64,000 nucleotides of DNA from Streptomyces sp. ICC1 (GTDB lineage Bacteria; Actinomycetota; Actinomycetes; Streptomycetales; Streptomycetaceae): contig NZ_CP030287.1 of NCBI RefSeq assembly GCF_003287935.1, positions 6,162,613 to 6,226,612 of the forward strand. The letters run 5' to 3'. Below are positions 17,853 to 25,946 of this stretch, one piece after another. The first letter of the stretch is position 1; every line of letters begins with the position of its first letter. The notes below the pieces were generated by a model. It saw nothing but the letters and a program-made list of their open reading frames with translations. It was not told where the DNA came from and did no database searches. The translations under genes were made by a program, and so were the position numbers.

Positions 17853-19247
17853 TCAGCTGGACAGGCGGGCGAGGATCTGGGGCCCCAGGTCCGTGACGTC
17901 GCCCGCGCCCATGGTGAGAACGAGATCGCCGGGCTTGGCCATTCCCGCGACGACGTCGGCGACGGCGCCCTTGTCGTGCTCGGGGGTGACGTCGGCGCCC
18001 GCCGCCCGGGCGGCGTCGATGATGATCTCGCTGGTGACCCCGGGGATCGGGTCCTCGCGGGCGGGGTAGATGTCGAGGACCACGGAGGCGTCGGCCAGCC
18101 CGAGCGCCCGGCCCATCTCCCGGCCGAGCTCCTGGGTGCGGGAGAAGAGGTGCGGCTGGAAGACGACCAGGATGCGGGCGTCCCCGGCGGCGCCGCGGAT
18201 GGCCTCCAGGTCGGCGGTCATCTCGGTCGGGTGGTGCGCGTAGGAGTCGATGACCTGGACTCCGGCGGCCTCGCCCTTGAGCTGGAGGCGGCGCTTGACC
18301 CCGGTGTACTTGCCGAGGGCGGAGGCCAGGTTGTGCGCGGGGATGCCGAGCGCGACACCGGCGGCGAGGGCCGCGACGGCGTTGTGCGCGTAGTGGCGGC
18401 CGGGCACCGAGACCGTGAAGGTGAGCATCCGGCCGTCGATGACGACCGTGACCTCGCTGGTCAGCCCGCGCGGGGTGATCTTCGTGATCCGGACGTCGGC
18501 CTCGGGCTCCTCGCCGTACGTGACCACCTTCAGCCCGTCGTTGCCGCGGACCCGGCCGGCGATCTCGGCGGCGCCGGCCTGGCCGTGGGCGATGACCAGG
18601 GTGCCGCCCTCGGGGATCTTGCCGACGAAGGTCTCGAAGGACTCGTAGATCTCTTCCATCGACGCGTAGTTCGCGTGGTGGTCGAGCTCGGCGTTGAGGA
18701 TGATCGCGACCTGCGGCGTGTACGTGTGGAAGCTGCGGTCGCTCTCGTCCGCCTCGGCGACGAAGATGTCGCCCTCGCCGTGGTGGGCGTTGGAGCCGGG
18801 GGCGTCGAGGTCGCCGCCGATGGCGTACGAGGGGTCCAGGCCCAGCGCCGAGAGGGAGACGGCCAGCATCGAGGTGGTGGTGGTCTTGCCGTGGGTGCCG
18901 GCGACGGCGATCGGGCGCAGGCCGTCCATCAGCCCGGCCAGGGCGTCGGAGCGGTGCACGACCGGGATGCCGAGCTCGGCGGCGCGGGCCAGCTCGGGGT
19001 TGTCGGCGCGGATGGCGCTGGAGACGACCACGCAGGTGGCGTCGGGGGCGAGGTGGCCGGCGGCGTGCCCGATGTGGACCGTGGCGCCGTGGGCGCGCAG
19101 CGCCTGGGCGGTCTCGGAGTCACGGGCGTCGCTGCCGGCCACCTGCGCGCCGCGCTGGGCCAGGATCTTCGCGATGCCGGACATGCCGGCGCCGCCGATG
19201 CCGATGAAGTGGGGCCGTTCCATGGCGGTCGGCAGGCCGGGCTTCAT
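17853..19247 (-). CDS. murC: UDP-N-acetylmuramate--L-alanine ligase
   Basis: Adds L-alanine to UDP-MurNAc, the first peptide step of peptidoglycan precursor synthesis in the cytoplasm. The 464-residue product has the N-terminal Rossmann loop GIGGAGMSG (about 16-24), the Mur ligase P-loop AGTHGKTTTT (about 116-125), the central metal and substrate motif EADESDRSF, and the C-terminal domain with YAHHPTE. ATG 19247 gives an 8-residue extension before MERPHFIG; the internal Met at residue 9 is an alternative start. The neighbours on this strand are msrB downstream and the small gene at 19325 upstream. Confidence 0.97.
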   Translation of the reverse strand: MKPGLPTAMERPHFIGIGGAGMSGIAKILAQRGAQVAGSDARDSETAQALRAHGATVHIGHAAGHLAPDATCVVVSSAIRADNPELARAAELGIPVVHRSDALAGLMDGLRPIAVAGTHGKTTTTSMLAVSLSALGLDPSYAIGGDLDAPGSNAHHGEGDIFVAEADESDRSFHTYTPQVAIILNAELDHHANYASMEEIYESFETFVGKIPEGGTLVIAHGQAGAAEIAGRVRGNDGLKVVTYGEEPEADVRITKITPRGLTSEVTVVIDGRMLTFTVSVPGRHYAHNAVAALAAGVALGIPAHNLASALGKYTGVKRRLQLKGEAAGVQVIDSYAHHPTEMTADLEAIRGAAGDARILVVFQPHLFSRTQELGREMGRALGLADASVVLDIYPAREDPIPGVTSEIIIDAARAAGADVTPEHDKGAVADVVAGMAKPGDLVLTMGAGDVTDLGPQILARLSS

Positions 19248-19324
19248 TCAGGTAGCTCCAGGATCGAGGGCGTGCGGTCCGCTGGGTCCCGTCCGCTCAG
19301 CACGGAGGTTCAGCGGACTCCACC

Positions 19325-19792
19325 CTATTCCTTGTGGGCGAAGAGCTTGAGCACCGGAACGCCGACCTTGTGGCGCGCCCGGGAAGCCCAGTCCCGGTGG
19401 AAGAACTCCTCGACGTAGTGCGGGGCGGTCAGCACGATCACCTCGTCGGCGGCGGTCTCCTCCACCACCGCCCTGAGGTGGTCCAGCGGGTGGTCCTCGA
19501 TGATCTGCCCGACGGCCTTGGCGCCCTTGGCGCGCAGGGAGGCCAGGGAGTGCTCGAGCGCCAGTTCGGCGGGGCCCCGGGCGGCCTCGCCCTCCGGTTC
19601 GTCGCCCTCTCGGATGGCCTCGGGAAGCTCACCGAGCGCTACGTCGTCGATGGCGCGCAGCAGCCGGTCCCGGTCGCCGCGGGGTTGCATGAGGACGACG
19701 AAGGAGACCGACTCGTCGCCGTGGAGGGTGGTGACGAAGTCCACGTCGACGGGGGTCAGCGGCTGCTCGATCATCAATACGCTCGTGAACAC
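19325..19792 (-). CDS. Conserved protein with a nucleotide-binding-like fold, function unknown
   Basis: A 155-residue soluble protein. The N-terminus carries a strand, SFVVLMQPRGDRDRLLRAID. The C-terminal half contains VGQIIEDHPLDHLRAVVEET followed by DEVIVLTAPHYVEEFFHRDWASRARHKVGVPVLKLFAHKE-like order (strand, helix, strand), recalling universal-stress or HIGH-type folds. No catalytic motif is recognised. It lies between the pyrimidine-reductase-like gene and murC on the same strand, 77 bp before murC. Conserved in this neighbourhood of actinomycetes as far as recalled. Confidence 0.75.
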   Translation of the reverse strand: MFTSVLMIEQPLTPVDVDFVTTLHGDESVSFVVLMQPRGDRDRLLRAIDDVALGELPEAIREGDEPEGEAARGPAELALEHSLASLRAKGAKAVGQIIEDHPLDHLRAVVEETAADEVIVLTAPHYVEEFFHRDWASRARHKVGVPVLKLFAHKE

Positions 19793-19939
19793 GGACGCCC
19801 TCTCCTTCGTGGGCCGAGGCCGGCCGGCCGGCCCCTGCGGAAACCATCCTGCCCCGCTGTCGCACGGGGCCCTGCCCAGTCATCCTGCCCAGATATGTGC
19901 CCAGCGGAAGCAAAGCGGAACGATAAATTCCGCTCCTTG

Positions 19940-20713
19940 TCAGATCCGACGGTAACGCGTGAAGAGAAACCCGGCCTCTTCCAGCAGACAGGCCGGCGCC
20001 AGCCGGTGCGGAACCGTGACGGAAGGCCCTGCGGAGATCCGCTGGGCGTCACCCGCCGTGAGCATCGGCGAGATCGTCAGACACAGCTCGTCCAGCACGC
20101 CGGCGGCCACGAACTGGCCCAGCAGCCGGGGTCCGCCCTCGGTGAGCTGGCGGCGCAGCCCCCGGTCCGCGAGCACCCGTACGGCGCGGGCCGGGTCCAC
20201 GCCGGCCCCTTCGCCGGCCACCACGACCTCGGCCCCGGCCTCCTGGGCCCGGGCCACCCGGTCCGCCGGTGCGGCGGCCCCGGTGAGCACCAGCGTGGGC
20301 ACGAGCGGGGAGGTGAACAGCGGCAGCGAGAAGTCCAGGTCCATGCTCGCCGTGACCACCGCGATGGCGGCGGCGGGGCCCTGGCCGGCGGCGCTGCGGC
20401 GGGCCGCGAAGGCGTCCCGGGCCCGTGCGGGGCGGTAGCCCTCCTGGCGAACCGTTTCCGCACCGACGACCACCACATCGGCCAGCGCCCGCAGGGTGCC
20501 GAAGATCCGCATGTCGGTCTCGCCGGAGATGGGCTGCGAACGACCGTCGTGCTGGGCCGCGCCGTCCAGGGTGGACACCATGTTGGCCCGCAGCCAGTGG
20601 CGGTCCGGACCGAGGGAGGGGTACGCGTACGCCTCGGCGAGCTCGTCCAGCGACCACTCCCGGTCGGTCTCGTCTGCTGATGTCTGATCGGTCACAGGGA
20701 ACAGGCGTCGCAT
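19940..20713 (-). CDS. Pyrimidine reductase family protein (RibD C-terminal domain)
   Basis: A 257-residue dihydrofolate-reductase-fold protein like the reductase half of RibD. The NADPH-binding and substrate motifs are MVSTLDGAAQHDGRS (about 45-59), FGTLRALADVVVVGAETVRQEGY and the C-terminal LTEGGPRLLGQFV. It has no deaminase domain, so a riboflavin role is possible but not certain; many stand-alone actinobacterial members are only named as reductases. It starts 36 bp from the divergent zapE gene, so the promoters must overlap. Confidence 0.88.
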   Translation of the reverse strand: MRRLFPVTDQTSADETDREWSLDELAEAYAYPSLGPDRHWLRANMVSTLDGAAQHDGRSQPISGETDMRIFGTLRALADVVVVGAETVRQEGYRPARARDAFAARRSAAGQGPAAAIAVVTASMDLDFSLPLFTSPLVPTLVLTGAAAPADRVARAQEAGAEVVVAGEGAGVDPARAVRVLADRGLRRQLTEGGPRLLGQFVAAGVLDELCLTISPMLTAGDAQRISAGPSVTVPHRLAPACLLEEAGFLFTRYRRI

Positions 20714-20749
20714 CGGTGCAGTGTGCCACGCCCCGTAGAGTTAAGAGCT

Positions 20750-21859
20750 GTGTCAACATCACTCTCGCCCTCAGCGTCAGCCTCCGGGCAGCCCCCGATA
20801 GTCGACGTGGGCCCGCAGGCCCTCTGTGCCCGCGCGCCGCGGGTGCCGGCCGAACGGCTCGTGGCCGAGATGGTGCCGCCCCCGCGCTTCGACTCGGTGC
20901 GCTTCGACACCTACGACCCGGACCCGGCCCAGCCGAGCCAGTCCGAGGCCGTCACCGTCCTGGTCGGCTTCGCCGCGGGCCTCGGCGGCGCCCACGCCAC
21001 CGGCGCCGGCAAGCGCCGCTGGTTCTCCAGGGCACCGAAGGCCGCGGCCGCCGCCGGTCCGCGCGGGGTCTACCTCGACGGCGGGTACGGCGTCGGCAAG
21101 ACCCACCTGCTGGCCTCCCTCTGGCACGCCACCCCGGCCGAGCCCGCGCTCAAGGCCTTCGGCACCTTCGTGGAGCTGACCAACCTGGTCGGTGCGCTCG
21201 GCTTCCAGCAGACCGTGCAGACCCTGGGCGGGCACCGGCTCCTGTGCATCGACGAGTTCGAGCTCGACGACCCGGGCGACACCGTGCTCGTCTCCTCGCT
21301 GCTCAGCCGCCTCGTCGAGCAGGGCGTGGCGCTGGCCGCCACCTCCAACACCCTGCCCGGCAAGCTCGGCGAGGGCCGCTTCGCCTCCGCCGACTTCCTG
21401 CGCGAGATCCAGGGGCTCTCCGCCCACTTCCGGCCGCTGCGCATCGACGGCCAGGACTACCGCCACCGCGGCCTGCCCGAGGCCCCGGCGCCCTTCTCGG
21501 ACGAGCAGGTGGCCAAGGCCGCCTACGCGACCCCCGGCGCGAGCCTGGACGACTTCCCCGGCCTCCTCGAGCACCTCGCCCGGGTCCACCCGAGCCGCTA
21601 CGGGGCCCTGACCGACGGGATAGCGGCCGTCTGCCTCACCGACGTCGGCCCGGTCCCGGACCAGTCGACCGCGCTGCGCCTGGTCGTCCTCGCGGACCGC
21701 CTGTACGACCGCGAGATACCGGTGCTGGCGTCCGGGGTCCCCTTCGACAAGCTCTTCAGTGAAGAGATGCTGAACGGCGGCTACCGCAAGAAGTACTTCC
21801 GGGCCATCTCGCGGCTCACCGCGCTGGCACGCGACGCGAAGCCCCTGGTGTCCCAGTAG
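20750..21859 (+). CDS. zapE: Cell division protein ZapE (AFG1-like ATPase)
   Basis: P-loop ATPase of 369 residues, family associated with the division ring and mitochondrial AFG1/LACE1. Walker A is GGYGVGKT (about 111-118), preceded by the family motif GVYLDGGYGVGKTHL. Walker B is LLCIDEFELDD, then sensor-like AATSNT and GEGRF, and the C-terminal motif VPFDKLFSEEMLNGGYRKKYFR. GTG 20750 is preferred to 20723 because the family usually begins just before the Pro-rich N-terminus. Divergent from the pyrimidine reductase. Confidence 0.92.
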   Translation: MSTSLSPSASASGQPPIVDVGPQALCARAPRVPAERLVAEMVPPPRFDSVRFDTYDPDPAQPSQSEAVTVLVGFAAGLGGAHATGAGKRRWFSRAPKAAAAAGPRGVYLDGGYGVGKTHLLASLWHATPAEPALKAFGTFVELTNLVGALGFQQTVQTLGGHRLLCIDEFELDDPGDTVLVSSLLSRLVEQGVALAATSNTLPGKLGEGRFASADFLREIQGLSAHFRPLRIDGQDYRHRGLPEAPAPFSDEQVAKAAYATPGASLDDFPGLLEHLARVHPSRYGALTDGIAAVCLTDVGPVPDQSTALRLVVLADRLYDREIPVLASGVPFDKLFSEEMLNGGYRKKYFRAISRLTALARDAKPLVSQ

Positions 21860-21920
21860 GTTTGGTGACGTCGGCCCGTTCCACGGGCCGGCCGTTTCCA
21901 CTTCCGCGAAGGGATCCACC

Positions 21921-22349
21921 ATGGCTGCCACACGCAACGCACACGCCGTCTGGGAAGGCGACCTGTTCGAAGGCAAGGGCGTCGTCACGCTCGACTCCTC
22001 CGGCCTCGGCAGCTACCCCGTCTCCTGGCCCGCCCGGACCGACGAGGAGGCGAACGGGCGCACCAGCCCGGAGGAGCTCATCGCCGCCGCGCACTCCAGC
22101 TGCTTCAACATGGCCTTCTCGAACGGTCTCGCGAAGGCCGGCCACCCGCCGGTGAAGCTGACCACCTCGGCCGCCGTCACCTTCGTGCCGGGCAAGGGCA
22201 TCACCGGGATCCACCTCACCGTCGAGGGCGAGGTGCCGGGTCTGGACGACGACGCGTTCGTCGCCGCGGCCGAGGACGCCAAGAAGAACTGCCCGGTCAG
22301 CCAGGCCCTGACGGGTACGACGATCACCCTCAGCGCGAAGCTGGCCTGA
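21921..22349 (+). CDS. OsmC family peroxiredoxin
   Basis: A 142-residue OsmC-type hydroperoxide reductase that removes organic peroxides. The two redox cysteines are in SSCFNMAF and in KKNCPVSQAL. The start has a GAAGG site, 61 bp after zapE. A perfect hairpin at 22389-22423 follows. The subtype is OsmC rather than Ohr, judged by TSPEELIAAAHSSCF. Confidence 0.94.
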   Translation: MAATRNAHAVWEGDLFEGKGVVTLDSSGLGSYPVSWPARTDEEANGRTSPEELIAAAHSSCFNMAFSNGLAKAGHPPVKLTTSAAVTFVPGKGITGIHLTVEGEVPGLDDDAFVAAAEDAKKNCPVSQALTGTTITLSAKLA

Positions 22350-22388
22350 CCGTTCCACCCCGGCCGGGCCGCCACGGCCCGCGCCCTC

Positions 22389-22423
22389 CCCGCCCGGCGG
22401 GCCCGTGTGGCCCGCCGGGCGGG
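22389..22423. terminator. Terminator hairpin after osmC-type gene
   Basis: Perfect 15-bp GC-only arms (22389-22403 and 22409-22423) surround a five-base loop, 39 bp after the stop. Confidence 0.85.
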
Positions 22424-22440
22424 ACGGCCCGTCCCCCGAA

Positions 22441-22472
22441 CTTCGGCGCGAGGGGCGCCCCGCGCGCCGAAG
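22441..22472. promoter_or_regulatory. 32-bp near-perfect palindrome upstream of the PhoX-like gene
   Basis: Bases 22441-22472 are self-complementary except for one symmetric A/G pair. With no loop it is a poor terminator but a plausible operator or structured leader 66 bp before the PhoX-like gene. Role is not known. Confidence 0.5.
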
Positions 22473-22538
22473 CACGGGGGGCGGGGCGGCGTGGTACCAC
22501 GGGCCGTCGAAGGTCCGCCCCACCGCCGGGAGTTGCCG

Positions 22539-23978
22539 ATGTCGCCGATGTCCCTCAGCCGCCGCAGCCTCCTCGCCGCCGGCTCGGTCGCCTTCACCGG
22601 AGCACTCGGCGCGCTGTTCGCCGGGGCCGGACCGGGGGCGGGCGCCGGCCCGCGGGCCGGAACGGGTTCCGGCCCCGGACCCGGGACCGGGACCGGGACC
22701 GGGACCGCCGCCCGCGCCGCCGCTCCCGCCGCCGCCCGCGGCTACGGCCCGCTCGTGGCCGACCCCGCCGGGCTGCTCGACCTGCCGGCCGGGTTCACGT
22801 ACCGGGTGCTCTCGCGCGCCGGCGACCCGCTGCTCTCCGGTGAGGGCAGGGTCCCGGGCAACTGCGACGGCATGGCCGCCTTCGGCGCCGGACAGGGCCG
22901 CGTCAAGCTGGTCCGCAACCACGAGAACCGGACCACCGCCGCCCTGCGCGTGCCGCCCGTCGAAGGGCTCACCTACGACCCGTACGCACTCGGCGGCTGC
23001 ACCCTGCTCGACCTCGACCCGGCGGGCCGGGTCACCTCCGAACGCGTCGCCCTCGCCGGCACCGCCGTCAACTGCGCGGGCGGCCGTACCCCTTGGAACA
23101 CCTGGCTGTCCTGCGAGGAGACCGAGGACCGGGCGGGCACCGCCGGCTACGCCCGCGACCACGGCTACGTCTTCGAGGTCGACCCCGCCGACCCCCAGCG
23201 CTCCGGCGCGGTCCCGCTCACCGCGATGGGCCGCTTCGCGCACGAGGCCGTCGCCGTCGACCCGTACCTCGGAGTGGTCTACGAGACCGAGGACGCCTTC
23301 GTCGAACCCTTCGGCCTCTTCTACCGGTTCCTGCCCGCCCGCCCGCTCGGCGGCCCCGGCTCCCTGCGCGCCGGCGGCCGGCTCGAGGCGATGCGCGTCC
23401 CCGGACTGGCGAACCTGGCGGCGGTGGACGAACCCGGGGCCCGGTTCCCGGTGGAGTGGGTCCCCGTACCGGACCCGTCGGCGGCCGCGACCCCGATCCG
23501 GCTCCAGGACTTCGGACCCGGCGGGATCACCCACGCGCAGAAGCTGGAGGGCTGCTACTGGGGCGGCGAGGGCGTCTACTTCGTCTCCAGCTACTCCCGC
23601 ACCCGCGAGGGCTCCCCCGCCGACCACCACGGCCAGGTCTGGTTCTACGACCCCGCGCGCGCCCTGATCCGGCTGGACGTGGTGTTCGGCCCGGCCGCCG
23701 ACGTCCGGCTGCCCGGCGACTCCCCCGACAACATCTGCCTGGCCCCGGACGGCGGCCTGATGGTGTGCGAGGACGGCGGCGGCGCGCAGTACGTCTTCGG
23801 GGTGACCCCCGGCGGCGAGGTCTACCCGGTGGCCCGCAACGCGGACGACATCGGCGGGCCGGGGGCCTCGGAGTGGGGGGAGTTCGCGGGCGTCACCTTC
23901 TCGCCGGACGCCCGGACGATGTACGTCAACGCGTACGCGCCCGGCACCACCTTCGCCGTGACGGGCCCCTGGAGGTGA
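22539..23978 (+). CDS. Tat-exported PhoX-like (DUF839) protein
   Basis: A 479-residue secreted protein of the DUF839/alkaline-phosphatase PhoX superfamily. The Tat motif SRRSLLAAGS is followed by a Gly/Pro/Thr-rich linker with a GTGTGT repeat. Family landmarks are NCDGMAAF, VRNHENR, YEVDPA-like FEVDPADP, GRFAHEAVAVDP, VYETED and NICLAPDGGLMVCEDG. PhoX enzymes are calcium/iron phosphatases, but many actinobacterial DUF839 proteins are uncharacterised, so phosphatase activity is inference. The second Met (22548) is an alternative start. Confidence 0.88.
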   Translation: MSPMSLSRRSLLAAGSVAFTGALGALFAGAGPGAGAGPRAGTGSGPGPGTGTGTGTAARAAAPAAARGYGPLVADPAGLLDLPAGFTYRVLSRAGDPLLSGEGRVPGNCDGMAAFGAGQGRVKLVRNHENRTTAALRVPPVEGLTYDPYALGGCTLLDLDPAGRVTSERVALAGTAVNCAGGRTPWNTWLSCEETEDRAGTAGYARDHGYVFEVDPADPQRSGAVPLTAMGRFAHEAVAVDPYLGVVYETEDAFVEPFGLFYRFLPARPLGGPGSLRAGGRLEAMRVPGLANLAAVDEPGARFPVEWVPVPDPSAAATPIRLQDFGPGGITHAQKLEGCYWGGEGVYFVSSYSRTREGSPADHHGQVWFYDPARALIRLDVVFGPAADVRLPGDSPDNICLAPDGGLMVCEDGGGAQYVFGVTPGGEVYPVARNADDIGGPGASEWGEFAGVTFSPDARTMYVNAYAPGTTFAVTGPWR

Positions 23979-24095
23979 CCTAAGGCGTGTCCCCCGCCGC
24001 CCTCCGGCCCGTCGGAACCGGTCTTTCGCCACCTCGCGGTCCCCGCCGCCGTACTGGAAGATCGTATGGAGTCGACGGGATCGAGGTAGGTAGCG

Positions 24096-25328
24096 GTGGC
24101 CAAGAAGGACAGTACGAAGCCGGCGAAGGAAGCGAAGCCACCGAAGCGCGCCAAGGCCTCCGCGCCCGCCGGTCCCGCGAAGGCCGGGGCGAAGGCGGCC
24201 AAGGCCGAGAAGGCCGAGAAGGCCGAGAAGGCCGAGAAGGCCGAGAAGGCCGAGAAGGCCGAGAACCCTGCCAAGGGCGCGAAGGGCGAGAAGGCCCAGG
24301 AGGCCCGGAAGGCGGCCAAGGACGCCAAGGACGCGAAGCCCGCCCAGGAGGCGGCCGCGCCGCCCGCCAAGGGCGAGAAGAAGCCCGACCCCAAGCCCAA
24401 GCCCCTCTCCCTGCGCGAACTGCTCCGCATCTCCGCCGAGGGAGCCAAGGCCCCCAAGGGCTCCCGCAAGGCCTCCGGCCACGGCTCGGGCGCCCTCCTG
24501 GGCCCGCTGCTCCGCGTCCCCGCCGGCGAGCGCGTCGACCTCGCCGGCTTCCACCCCGGCGCCACCCCGGCCGGTCCCACCGACAAGGCGGCCGGCGTGG
24601 CGGCCACCGCGCAGATGGCCGAGGGGCTCGCCTCCCTCCAGGAGCGGCTCTACGCCGCCAGCACCGCGGGCGACCGCCGCCGCGTCCTGCTCGTCCTCCA
24701 GGGCATGGACACCAGCGGCAAGGGCGGCACGGTCAAGCACGTGATCGGCCTGTTCAACCCCTCCGGCTGCCGGATCAAGGCCTTCAAGGCGCCCACGCCC
24801 GAGGAGCAGAACCACCCCTTCCTCTGGCGCGTCATGAAGGCGCTCCCCCAGCCGGGCGAGATCGGCATCTTCGACCGTTCGCACTACGAGGACGTCCTCA
24901 TCGCCCGCGTCCGCGAGCTGGTGCCGCGCAGTCAGCTGGGCCGCCGCTACGCGCAGATCAACCGGTTCGAGAAGTCCCTCGCCGACGACGGCGTGAGCGT
25001 GCTGAAGGTCTTCCTCCACATCAGCTACGAGGAGCAGCGCAAGCGGCTCCTCGAGCGGCTCGACAACCCCGAGAAGCACTGGAAGTTCACCCCGGGCGAC
25101 ATCGAGGAGCGCGCCGCGTGGCCCGCGTACCAGCAGGCGTACGAGCTGGCCCTGGAGCGCTGCTCCACGGACGCCGCGCCGTGGTACGTCGTCCCCTCGG
25201 ACCGCAAGTGGTACCGCAACTGGGCGATCAGCACACTGCTGCTGGAGCACTTGGAGGGCATCGCTCCGCGGTATCCCGAGGCCGACTTCGACGTGCAGGA
25301 GTGCCGCGCACGCCTACTTGCCACATAG
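24096..25328 (+). CDS. ppk2: Polyphosphate kinase 2 family protein with long Lys/Ala-rich N-terminus
   Basis: Transfers phosphate between polyphosphate and nucleotides. The PPK2 core (about residues 170-400) has Walker A in LQGMDTSGKGG, then GCRIKAFKAPTPEE, the motif FDRSHYEDVL, and KVFLHISYEEQRKRL. Before it lie about 110 residues rich in Lys, Ala and Glu, including seven KAE repeats, which is unusual for the family and looks disordered or nucleic-acid/polyphosphate binding. GTG 24096 follows AGGTAGG. Nucleotide preference cannot be told. Confidence 0.93.
   Translation: MAKKDSTKPAKEAKPPKRAKASAPAGPAKAGAKAAKAEKAEKAEKAEKAEKAEKAENPAKGAKGEKAQEARKAAKDAKDAKPAQEAAAPPAKGEKKPDPKPKPLSLRELLRISAEGAKAPKGSRKASGHGSGALLGPLLRVPAGERVDLAGFHPGATPAGPTDKAAGVAATAQMAEGLASLQERLYAASTAGDRRRVLLVLQGMDTSGKGGTVKHVIGLFNPSGCRIKAFKAPTPEEQNHPFLWRVMKALPQPGEIGIFDRSHYEDVLIARVRELVPRSQLGRRYAQINRFEKSLADDGVSVLKVFLHISYEEQRKRLLERLDNPEKHWKFTPGDIEERAAWPAYQQAYELALERCSTDAAPWYVVPSDRKWYRNWAISTLLLEHLEGIAPRYPEADFDVQECRARLLAT
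24201..24263 (+). repeat. Seven exact 9-bp repeats encoding Lys-Ala-Glu
   Basis: The unit AAGGCCGAG is repeated seven times without change within the ppk2 N-terminal region. Such exact repeats can change copy number in frame, and they can also be collapsed or expanded in short-read assembly. Confidence 0.9.
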
Positions 25329-25345
25329 TCATATATTTTGCGCAT

Positions 25346-25522
25346 GTGACCATCTCACTGCGCAGTACGGCTGCCGTCGCGGCCGTGGCAGCCCTCGGTG
25401 CCGCCCTCGCCGCGTGCGGGGGCGGCGCCGGTACGCCGGACGCCGGCAGCCGGGCCCGTATGGGGGCCTCGGCCTCCCCGTCCCCGCCGGCGGCCGCCCC
25501 GAGCGGCCCCGCGGGCGCCCCC
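25346..25522 (+). CDS. N-terminus of a lipoprotein, cut by adapter sequence
   Basis: GTG 25346 begins a classic lipoprotein signal: a Thr/Arg-containing start, an Ala-rich core and the lipobox LAAC with Cys at about residue 26. A Gly/Ser/Pro/Ala-rich linker follows. At 25523 the reading enters Nextera adapter-like sequence and stops soon after. The mature domain is missing, so function cannot be given. Confidence 0.7.
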
Positions 25523-25555
25523 CTGTCTCTTTTACCCACCTGACGCGGCGGAAAG
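25523..25555. other. Degraded Nextera adapter read-through (assembly artefact)
   Basis: Bases 25523-25541 match the Tn5 mosaic end CTGTCTCTTATACACATCT at 16 of 19 positions. The next bases continue as GACGCGGCGGA, close to the adapter continuation GACGCTGCCGA. The continuation beyond the mosaic end belongs to the synthetic library adapter, not to a natural transposon. Confidence 0.85.
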
Positions 25556-25749
25556 GAGAGAGGGGCGGGGGAGGAGGTACGGGGGAGGGCGAGCAGGGAC
25601 GGGAACCGGAGAGAGATGGGGGAGGACGAGGGAGGGGGGGGGGTGACAGACAAGGAAAGGGAGAGCAGGAAGGCGCCGAAAAAGCGGAAGGGGAAGGACC
25701 CGCGGGGGGGGGGGGTGGGGGTGGGCATCGCGGGGGAGGGAGGCAGGGG
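25556..25749. other. G-rich low-complexity sequence, no gene
   Basis: About 195 bases are almost all purine on the plus strand with several runs of eight or more G. No coding pattern fits streptomycete usage. Placed directly after adapter sequence, it looks like low-quality read tail rather than genomic DNA. Confidence 0.75.
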
Positions 25750-25946
25750 CGAGGGCATGGAGGGCACGGTGGCCGCCGAGGACACGCCGGGCGGCGGGCT
25801 AGCCAAGGTGGTCACGCTGCGCCCCTCGCCGTCCACGCTCACGGGGGCCTGCGGCCGCCCGCCGGTGACCGCCCGCAGCGTGAGCACCATGGTGAGCCCG
25901 CCGCCGGGGGTGTCCTCGGCGGCCAGCGTGCCGTCCATGGCCTCGG
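25750..25946. repeat. Snap-back inverted duplication of the kdpD 3' end
   Basis: Arm 25750-25821 is an inverted copy of 25875-25946 with roughly 10 mismatches in 72, most of them C read as G. The plus strand repeats the KdpD residues as GTVAAEDTPGGGL, against GTLAAEDTPGGGL in the gene. A 53-bp loop lies between. The error-laden arm beside adapter sequence argues for a chimeric read. Confidence 0.8.

Noticed and set aside
21816..25250. A 1144-residue minus-strand frame
   Set aside because: Shadow of osmC, the PhoX-like gene and ppk2; no family motif.
25556..25749. G-quadruplex-like regulatory region upstream of kdpD
   Set aside because: The G runs follow adapter sequence directly and lie at the 3' side of kdpD, so sequencing artefact is the better explanation.
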